A DNA stretch of 64,000 bases from Pseudovirgaria hyperparasitica (lineage: Eukaryota > Ascomycota > Dothideomycetes > Acrospermales > Acrospermaceae): positions 1,113,501 through 1,177,500 of the forward strand of contig NW_022985560.1 of assembly GCF_010093815.1 (NCBI RefSeq). Direction: 5' to 3'. Positions within the stretch are counted from its first letter, which is position 1; each line of letters starts with the position of its first letter. The notes beneath the pieces are model-generated. The model worked only from the letters and a program-made list of their open reading frames with translations. It did no database searches and had not been told where the DNA came from. Below, in pieces: positions 56,809 to 64,000 of the stretch. A program made the position numbers and the translations under genes.

Positions 56809-56968
56809 AAATTTGGTTGTGTGAGTGGGTGAAAAGTGCTTTGCATGGCTTCGGCGTTTCCCTTCAAATTGGTGAAGGTGTACGGCTATAGAAACGAGCG
56901 TCCAATTGGACTGCAATACCGCGCGGTATTCATACACGGAGGTGCTATCGTCAGGTCATATCGGTACT

Positions 56969-57636
56969 CTATGCATCGCTTGCTTGTGCCAACCACTCCT
57001 TCAGCTTATCCAGCGCCCGTCCTCGATGACTGATCGCATGCTTGTCCTTTTTCTCCATCTCCGCATACGTCTGGCCGCCAACTTCAAACGCTGAATCCCA
57101 TCCGAACACCGTGGGACCTCGCGACTCAACCAATCTGCCTTCGGTCTTACCCTGGAAAAGGATTGGCTCATGATCTGGACCCTCGCAGTATGCGAAATTG
57201 CAGACCGCAGTTGCAGACTTGTCGTCAAAGCCAGCGAGCATCTTATGCAGACCGTGCGGGCCAAGAGATTTCATGAACCATTTTCTAAGATATGTAAGAC
57301 ATAGAGAAGTGATAGCCGTTGCGAAGTGCTCGTACATATATGGACCGGGCAATCCGTTCATAGCTTTGAAGCAGAGACATGTGTCCTCTACGAGTACTGG
57401 TTCGCCGACCTAGGCATTGTCAAAATAATGATCAGTAGACCATGCCCGTGACGTACTGCTGCTGCCGCTCTCCGCGCCTTGTCTATTGTGACCTCTTCTG
57501 CTGTGCCCTGGATTTCAACTAGATCGACATTCTTACTTCGTAGCTCTATCACGCCATCGAGAATAGCTTGGACTTCAGCGAGTTTATTTGCGTTGCCTGT
57601 GATGAAATATAGATGTGTTGGTGCAGTTGGTGCCAT
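56969..57636 (-). CDS. HAM1: Inosine triphosphate pyrophosphatase (Ham1/ITPase)
   Basis: Hydrolyses ITP, XTP and similar damaged purine nucleotides to monophosphates, keeping them out of DNA and RNA. Three exons (57457-57636, 57336-57409 and 56969-57284) give 189 residues, the usual size. The N-terminal signature is [18 protein letters not shown]. The catalytic region reads [20 protein letters not shown] then [13 protein letters not shown]. The substrate-binding end is [20 protein letters not shown], and [14 protein letters not shown] closes the fold. The ATG at 57636 ([11 protein letters not shown]) is chosen because the conserved sequence starts right after it. It is divergent from the P450 gene with about 415 bp between. 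Confidence 0.94.
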
Positions 57637-58050
57637 TTCTGGTACGTCAATCAATGTCAAAGGAACAATGAGTGAATCAATTGAGTTGTGATGTTGAACT
57701 TAGTCTATTGCTTTGCTTATCTGGTCGATGTTTAGGATTCTGCCACAAATTTATATCAATAGTGGCGCGCTGAATTCCGCACGCGAGTCATACTACATCT
57801 TGGCAGCTGCAACTCCAGTCAGTATCATCCGTTCAACTAACCAACAAAAACTGCTGTGGCTTCAACGCCTTGTGTCATCTACATTCTGGCTTTTTGATCA
57901 GTCGATTTTATTTCCGCTCTCTCAAAGGTGTGTGATCCAGCCACCCAATCACTGATGGAAAACTGAAGACGCGGTGATAAAATCGAGGCACCGCCGAACC
58001 CATACCATTTTCTGCGTCGTGAGGTCTCGGCAGAAGCTGAGGAATCGAAT
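57637..58050. promoter_or_regulatory. Divergent region HAM1 / P450-like gene
   Basis: 414 bp shared upstream sequence. No strong motif is recognised. Confidence 0.4.
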
Positions 58051-59969
58051 ATGACTACCTCATCAGCAGCATTATTCTTATCAATCCATGCATCGAATGC
58101 GCTCATCGGAACTCTCTTCTTTCCCCTGATATCAGCTGCATTCCTCTCCCCGTTCGTTCTTGTGGCTCTGACATATGGACCGCTTCATCTCGATGTTTCG
58201 TACTACATCACTGCTCTGAAAACTGTCGCGCTACAAGTTATAGTGGCCTCGCTGGCCTCCATTATAGCCACGAGAGCCTTATCGTCTTACTTGTTCAGTA
58301 CCACGAAAAATAATTCCGGGAAAATTCGCACAGTGCCGACTCGGCCTTACTGGATCCCGGCGTTACAGCATATCGTCCCAGCAGTATTTGGCGGTTCAGC
58401 ATGGTGGAAGATGATACGAGACAAGTGCTCGCAACCTATTCTAGCACTTTCATTTGGTGGAGCTAAGCACAACTTTGTTGTGTCTCCGCATCTAGCACAG
58501 GAGGTTGAGAAAGCCGGGCCATCAGCCTTAGATTCCACATTGGTCCGTAGGACTTTGTTGACCAATGCTTTTGGGTTGACCTCTCATTATGAAGATATTG
58601 ATCATTTACAATTTGAATTTAACGTGCAGCTGAGGACCAGTGACTTTTTTGAACACTTCATAAAGAAACTGGAGCAAGACTTACCAAATCTTGTCTCTTT
58701 CATGCCAACCGTTATCGACCAGATGCCGTGGGAACGAACAGCAGGGGTGGATGTCGAGGAAGAAGATGGTTCCAATGGAACAGCAAAGACATCCTTGTCG
58801 TAAGTCGGTACCCGAAGATGCGATCTGTATTCTGATATATATCTAGGTCCATTGTGCGGGAATTTCTTGGTTATGCCATCACATCGGCTCTGCTAGGTTC
58901 ATCGTTTGTCAACAACTACTCGAATCTTGCGAAAGACCTTGAAACGCTAAACTCATCAATCTTCAGTCTTGGAGCTGGCTTACCAAGATGGTTTCCCACC
59001 CCAGGGATCGTCACCGCATACGCTGTGCGGAGGAGGTTGTTGACACATCTCACAGCCTTCCATAATGCTCTCGATCTGTCACTTATGGGGGAGAGTGTGA
59101 TACAGACATATGGAGACCTCAGCGATGTTAGCTCTCTCTTCCTCGACCTCGCCAAAAACGCAAAGCAACGTGGAATGTGTCCAGAGGACCGTGCCAAGAC
59201 TACTTTGGCACTTCTATGGCGTCTCAACTCCTGTATAATCCCGCAATCTTTTTGGCTATTGTTCCACCTTTTGAACGATGCCAATTGTGCATTCGACGCC
59301 GAGTCGTCCATGATGCTCCAACTCCGAACGGAAATTAAGCCTCACGTTAGAGCAGTTCAACCTGCTATGACCTTGGGAATATCTGAACCTCCCTACCTGG
59401 AATTATCATCATCGACGCTTCTCGCGGACTCTCGCGTGGCACAAGCTTGCCTTCTCGAAACATTGCGTGTCAATTACAGTTCGTGGCGCATGTCGATATT
59501 GAAAGAAGATATCGATGTCTCCGAAGTGACAGTTGCATCATCTGAACAGTCAGCAGAAACAGTCGTATGGCGCTTGCGGAAAGGTGAATGGGTTCATCTG
59601 GCCGGTGCGTTATACTACTCCTCTCCGCAGTACTTCTTGAACCCCGGAGCATGGCAGCCAGGCCAGCATCACGTTCAAGAGCCAAAAACGGAAGACGATG
59701 AGCCCCAAAGTACTGTACAGGGTGTGAAGATATCCCCTGTCAGATGGAGTGCGATGGGCGGACCATCGTGGGGTCACGGCTCCGATGGCAAAGCCCTAGC
59801 AGAGATATCTGTGGCATTTGTTGCTGGTGTAATCGCCTTGTGGGACGCGGAGTTGATGGATAAGAGCGCGGCTGATGTGAAGCCTTCAATGAGCCCAGGT
59901 GCGTGGAGCGCACCGGGGGTAGACTTCAGGGTGAGACTTCGCAGAAGAGTCCTGCCCACGGCGCCCTAG
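58051..59969 (+). CDS. Cytochrome P450-like protein with His in place of the haem Cys
   Basis: Two exons (58051-58799 and 58847-59969; 47-nt intron) give about 623 residues, longer than the usual 500. Two N-terminal hydrophobic segments (about 15-40 and 50-75) suggest ER membrane anchoring. The K-helix ExxR is present as ETLR in ACLLETLRVNYSSWR near residue 452. The I-helix region is TTLALLWRLNSCIIPQSFW, like the CYP7/CYP8 group, which lacks the usual Thr. The haem-binding loop is MGGPSWGHGSDGKALAEI (near residue 552). It aligns without gaps to the consensus FxxGxxxCxGxxFAxxEI, but the thiolate Cys is His (codon 59775-59777) and the leading Phe is Met. The frame is intact and codon use is ordinary, so it is not an obvious pseudogene. 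It may be a catalytically altered or non-monooxygenase protein. Confidence 0.85.
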
Positions 59970-60549
59970 CGAAACTTGTAAGCAAATATGAGATCATAAC
60001 TTCGCTATTGCGTACTTTCGCTGGCAACAGATGCGCACCACAACTTAGGCTCTCAAAACTCGATGGATAGAGGAAGTGTTGCTGGCAGAGAGAAATGACC
60101 TTGGCACCCTTTTCTCGACCTGCGCAGTCTACCTACTCAGACATCACGACGTCTTGGGAGACCACATCTTCAACCCCCCAGCATCATAGAGATGAATCAG
60201 GGTTTTGAAAATGGAAGGATTGCGACGGCGGTGCCTGCATTGTTAATAATTATGTAGGTAGTGGGTAGGTATTGTCGTTTGGTGTGGAAGTGATTGATTC
60301 TTCTCTAGTTTCTATAGCTATGAACATGCCGTCTGAGGGGAAAGAGCCAGCAGCCCGCGACTCATACTCGCCTACAGAAATTGACTGTGCTACAAATCTT
60401 CAAGATCTATCTGAGAATTCCATGATTTGCACGGATGACTATCGCATCTACAACCACGGAATGATAGCCTTAGGTTCCACTTTTAATGCTCAGAGCGCAA
60501 CCATCAATAGGAACGTTCAGAGCGCAACCATCAATATAAATAAAGCACG
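59970..60549. other. Intergenic stretch with short direct repeat
   Basis: About 580 bp. CAGAGCGCAACCATCAATA occurs twice, at 60491-60509 and 60518-60536, just before the next gene. A small frame starting at ATG 60325 is not convincing. Confidence 0.45.
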
Positions 60550-61497
60550 ATGGCCATCTCGAAGAGAAGAAAAAAGAGAAACTCTGCCACTTTTCGGAAT
60601 TTGAAACCAAAACACACTCGTCACCGAAAACTTCACCGCAAGACTATTGTCAAAGCTACAATGGCACCTCCACCAATGGGAACCAACATCACCCTGACGG
60701 GTCTGCAAGAGTACATTACCTCTTTACGCCCTGTCCATACTCAGACACCCAATACACACTCTAGTCTCAGGATGAGGCCCGACTCCCCGACTTTGGCTCA
60801 CTTGCCCAGGACTATACCTACAACCCCAGATGCAGGATCGCTGGCGCCATTTGAGTCTAGAAGCAAAAAGCTGGAAAAGTGGTGGGCATTTGCGTCTGAG
60901 TCTCGCCAGGCAAACACGAACTACAAGCCTCTTCCTTCTGCACACAAACGTAGCACTATGAGCCTGCCACCAACACCGTCGACTCCCATCAGCAGAGTTC
61001 CTAGAGCTATGAACACTATGCCCAGATACGACAAGACCGCAAAGGGTCGCAAGGGCCTCCCTCAAACCGCTAAGAAGTCAGCGAACGAAAGCCCAATTCC
61101 ACATTTCGCCCGTGGAGCAGGCACGAAAAGGAGATCCGACGCTCGAAAAGACTCAGGACACAGTGCATCACAGAAGTCAACCAGTGGCGAAACTGACAGG
61201 CGAAAGAGATCGATACCGCATCTTCAGCAAAAAAAGACGTTCAATCTATGTGTGTATTGCCAAACAGCGGCGTGTCTTGTTTCGCAAACTCCCTCCGGTC
61301 TCGCACGAACTGCCACTCAGGAACAGGGAACAAATATGGATATACCTTCTACTCACTGGAATGCGTATGATGAGGATGAAAGACTTGATATTTACACTGG
61401 GCATAATGCCCTTGTGGATGATGGTCTCAGGCAGCAATACAGTGAAGCAGACCTGTTCTACGGCAGTGCAGAAGATGAGGACGATAATAGCAATTGA
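60550..61497 (+). CDS. Basic, mostly disordered hypothetical protein
   Basis: Single open frame of 315 codons. I do not recognise the family. The N-terminus is very basic (MAISKRRKKRNSATFRNLKP), possibly nuclear. The middle is Ser/Thr/Pro/Lys-rich with short aromatic motifs such as LEKWWAFASESRQANTNYKP. The end is acidic, finishing with SEADLFYGSAEDEDDNSN. No domain, signal peptide or membrane segment is seen. A start at ATG 60661 (MAPPPMGTNITLTG) is also possible, since the first 37 residues look like a translated leader. A small intron within the basic region cannot be excluded. It lies in tandem with the F-box gene. Confidence 0.6.
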   Translation: MAISKRRKKRNSATFRNLKPKHTRHRKLHRKTIVKATMAPPPMGTNITLTGLQEYITSLRPVHTQTPNTHSSLRMRPDSPTLAHLPRTIPTTPDAGSLAPFESRSKKLEKWWAFASESRQANTNYKPLPSAHKRSTMSLPPTPSTPISRVPRAMNTMPRYDKTAKGRKGLPQTAKKSANESPIPHFARGAGTKRRSDARKDSGHSASQKSTSGETDRRKRSIPHLQQKKTFNLCVYCQTAACLVSQTPSGLARTATQEQGTNMDIPSTHWNAYDEDERLDIYTGHNALVDDGLRQQYSEADLFYGSAEDEDDNSN

Positions 61498-62061
61498 TGA
61501 TGTGTGGTGTGTTGCGTATCTTATCGGGTTCGAAGACAGGTCTGTTCATTTATCCATCGATACTTAAACAATTGATTTTCTGATCACTACCTGCATCTAA
61601 TATAACTCAAAGAAGATCTCCCCAAAAAGTTCCTACGAATCCGTTATACAACATGTGCTCCGTCCCGACGCGACATATTGCCCACAAGTCTTAACGAAGA
61701 CTGGCCATTTTCAAATTTCGAAATGAAATATAAGGTCTCTTATAAGCGTGTACTTACACATACTGATAACGCATACTCCCTCCAACGAGTATATACACAG
61801 GGCAGCTAATTCATATCGGCTAGCCCTACTTAGATTAGCACTTTAGCCGCTCCTCAGGTCCAATCCGGATACTATCCGGATCTTATCAATGCGTCATTTA
61901 ATGCGCACCCGAACATTTTCAATACGTTTCCACAGATCAGTCACACACGTTCCCTGTATCCTGATTAGACATCCTGTCCATATTACCGCTTTTACAACTG
62001 CCCAAACTGCCCTGCATGAGACGCCACTTTACATTAGATATCAACATCTGAAGCCCACAAG
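61498..62061. other. Intergenic stretch
   Basis: About 560 bp, AT-rich. ATCCGGATACTATCCGGAT near 61,863-61,881 is a short direct repeat (ATCCGGAT twice). No gene is seen. Confidence 0.4.
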
Positions 62062-63579
62062 ATGGCACTTCTTGCATTACCACAGGAACTCGAGGATTGT
62101 ATTTTCGACTTCCTGGATACCCGGGACTTTCGTCAACTTTGCCAAGTGAATCATTACCTGCATGAGCACTACGAGAAAAGAGGATATCGATCGATTCATC
62201 TGCAGACTCATACGGAGAAGAGCTTCTACCCGTTAGACCCCATGACCAGTCGACCATTTAATTCAGAAGATCTAACTAGAATTAGGAGCAGGCGACCGCC
62301 TCGTCTGCTTTGGACGCTCTTGCGACGCCCAGATCTGAGGGCATGTGTGCGAGAACTCAGTATTGACTTTTCGGATGAGCAGAAGGCGAACATGAGCCTA
62401 GTGGAAGATGTTGTACTCGGGAGATCCATGCCTGGATTCTTGGAGGCATATAATGAGCCACAGGATGTACCACGCCTTTTGGATGGACTTGACAGGGGCG
62501 CGTACAGCACATGTGCCGTCCTAGTACTTATCCTTGCGCAGAATATAACGCATCTACAACTTATGTCCCCCAGGTCGCCGGGGGTATTAGGCTACGAAAT
62601 GGTATCGATGAGAAACATGCTTCACGATGTGATCCAGTGGGAAACAAGAATACAAAAGTATCCTGCGATAGATGAACAACGAATGTTCAGATCACTCCGC
62701 CATCTTTCTCTCATCAATCAGCATATCGTCCAGAACGGGTGGACTTCGCTTATGGGCATAAACACCATCAATATGTCTCGCGGGGCATATTATCAGGGTT
62801 TCTACCCGTGTTCTACTGTTCAATCGATCACACTCGGGCTTGACGTCACTGGGTTAAGCGCCATGAGCAGGGCTCTTCGTCGAAGCATGTCCATTCCAGT
62901 CATTCGACTCACATCTATATGCGAAGGAGAACGTAACGGCATGTGGGTGTACGTCCAAGATTTCCTTCGCCTCTCGGCACCAGAGAAGAAGTTCCATACC
63001 CTCATTTTCGACGATTCATGCGAAGTCCCCGGCGCAATCAAAGATTCGACAGAATTGCCACAGGACGCTCTCCCAAGCCTCTCTGACAGCCCTAAGTTTT
63101 ACCTAGACTTCTCCGTTGGCTGCCCAAACCTCACTACTCTCGCCATCCCACTCGATGGCTTCCTCACTTTTCTTTGCGCCACCGCTTCCACTAACGACCA
63201 AAGGTCTAGCGCTGGGTTCCGCCTTCCACCCAATCTCAAATCACTGTGGATCACAAACGTGACACTCAGTTCCGCAACGATTGCTCACGAATACAAGGCA
63301 CATAGTACTCTACATGTGGTAAGAGCACTGACGACGCTATGTCGAAGCTATGGACGACCGGCAGCACTCTGTGAAGTCGCTGTAACGGTCATATTATCCG
63401 AGCGCCATCACCCTGACTCTGGAGAACATAACGAAGATCCAATGCGTATATTAGAAGAGGTGCACACGCTTGTCGAAAGCTTAGGAATTCAGCTCACATG
63501 GTATTTATACGACAGGAGAGGTGGAAATGTAAATTTTGTAATTAAGACAGGAGATGAGTGGCGTAGAGTTGGCTTGTGA
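62062..63579 (+). CDS. F-box protein
   Basis: Single exon of 505 codons. The N-terminal F-box reads LPQELEDCIFDFLDTRDFRQ then LCQVNHYLHEHYEKR (residues 6-40); it binds Skp1 in SCF ubiquitin ligases (family knowledge). The rest has leucine-rich-like stretches, e.g. ITHLQLMSPRSPGVLG, SLRHLSLINQHI, LTTLAIPLDGFLTFL and NLKSLWITNVTL, a likely substrate-recognition part. No signal peptide. The target is unknown; such genes are highly expanded in pleosporalean fungi. Confidence 0.85.
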   Translation: MALLALPQELEDCIFDFLDTRDFRQLCQVNHYLHEHYEKRGYRSIHLQTHTEKSFYPLDPMTSRPFNSEDLTRIRSRRPPRLLWTLLRRPDLRACVRELSIDFSDEQKANMSLVEDVVLGRSMPGFLEAYNEPQDVPRLLDGLDRGAYSTCAVLVLILAQNITHLQLMSPRSPGVLGYEMVSMRNMLHDVIQWETRIQKYPAIDEQRMFRSLRHLSLINQHIVQNGWTSLMGINTINMSRGAYYQGFYPCSTVQSITLGLDVTGLSAMSRALRRSMSIPVIRLTSICEGERNGMWVYVQDFLRLSAPEKKFHTLIFDDSCEVPGAIKDSTELPQDALPSLSDSPKFYLDFSVGCPNLTTLAIPLDGFLTFLCATASTNDQRSSAGFRLPPNLKSLWITNVTLSSATIAHEYKAHSTLHVVRALTTLCRSYGRPAALCEVAVTVILSERHHPDSGEHNEDPMRILEEVHTLVESLGIQLTWYLYDRRGGNVNFVIKTGDEWRRVGL

Positions 63580-63834
63580 TGCAATTTTTCACTGCTGCTT
63601 AAAATCTTCATTCAACATGTTGAAAGTGCCAATTGCAAGTAAGTTTCGGCTGTCAAATAGCGTATGTGGTAGTAGGTCAATACCCTATTATTATATAGAA
63701 TATGCAACTTGCACGTGACACGTCTCTCGCTTAGCTATCGCTAGCCCTACTCGATTTTCGAGATGCCCACAACGATTCGGCGAACTTCTCGAACTTTACA
63801 TCTCCGACCATAACCACTAACACAACAGCTCGAG

Positions 63835-64000
63835 ATGGCGCCAAACGACAGTAAGAAGGGTACGCATGATTATACCATTGTCCTCATTCCCTATATTCGA
63901 TCTGGCTTTGCGATTACTTTGAACTCTATACTGACACAAATTTACTTAATAGGCTCCAAAGCCGGCAGCAAGTCTGCGAAAGCGAACGCTGCCGCGAAGG
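63835..64000 (+). CDS. 5' end of a Lys/Ala-rich protein, probably a ribosomal protein (uL23/L25-like)
   Basis: ATG at 63835 gives MAPNDSKKG. An intron (63860-63952; donor gtacgc, acceptor aatag) splits the ninth codon, then SKAGSKSAKANAAAK runs to the window edge. A short first exon and a Lys/Ala/Gly/Ser N-terminus are typical of uL23, and also of eS25 and histone H1. uL23 is my first choice but the diagnostic part lies outside the window. Confidence 0.5.
   Translation, partial: MAPNDSKKGTHDYTIVLIPYIRSGFAITLNSILTQIYLIGSKAGSKSAKANAAAK

Noticed and set aside
48273-59969. Possible secondary-metabolite cluster (zinc-cluster protein, PhyH oxygenase, P450)
   Set aside because: No backbone synthase is present, and the three genes are interrupted by eL33, ZWF1, FAP7 and HAM1, all housekeeping. 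The P450 also lacks the haem cysteine.
60272-60604. Small open frame overlapping the start of the basic hypothetical gene
   Set aside because: No recognisable domain, overlaps the next gene in another frame, and contains the 19-bp repeat; more likely leader sequence.

Overview
The window looks like nuclear DNA of a filamentous ascomycete, most likely a dothideomycete of the Pleosporales type (inference). Genes carry many short introns, mostly 47-100 nt with GT..AG ends. A dead retrotransposon shows the CpA-to-TpA wear of repeat-induced point mutation (RIP). The set of conserved proteins is fungal. Product names come from reading translated motifs; no database was searched. Exon borders were placed by hand from splice signals and reading phase.

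Left arm (1-6.2 kb): a CaMKK-type kinase gene cut by the window edge, divergent from BET5 (TRAPP subunit), then an unknown protein gene and LTV1 (pre-40S assembly).

Centre (6.2-37.6 kb): about 31 kb with one convincing gene, a WOPR (Gti1/Pac2; Wor1/Ryp1/Sge1-like) master transcription regulator at 14.3-15.8 kb. Its 3' side is 8 kb of minisatellites, microsatellites and purine or G/C-run tracts. Upstream, a 7.6-kb RIP-degraded LINE (17449-25084, minus strand) is bracketed by an exact 18-bp target-site duplication, and a further 12.5 kb follows without a convincing gene.

Right arm (37.6-64 kb): gene-dense. In order: an acidic F-box-like protein, CRD1 (cardiolipin synthase), RIX1 (60S biogenesis), YPP1 (TPR scaffold of the PI4-kinase complex), a small Zn2Cys6 protein, a phytanoyl-CoA-dioxygenase-like protein, ribosomal protein eL33 with a 10-nt microexon, ZWF1 (glucose-6-phosphate dehydrogenase), FAP7, HAM1 (ITP pyrophosphatase), a cytochrome P450 whose haem cysteine is replaced by histidine, a basic unknown protein, an F-box protein, and the 5' end of a probable ribosomal protein gene.

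The genes are mostly unrelated housekeeping functions. Ribosome production recurs (LTV1, RIX1, FAP7, eL33, perhaps uL23), but nothing suggests a single pathway cluster. The most unusual items are the isolated WOPR locus with its repeat-rich flanks, the well-delimited LINE insertion with an unmutated 5' tip, and the Cys-to-His P450.
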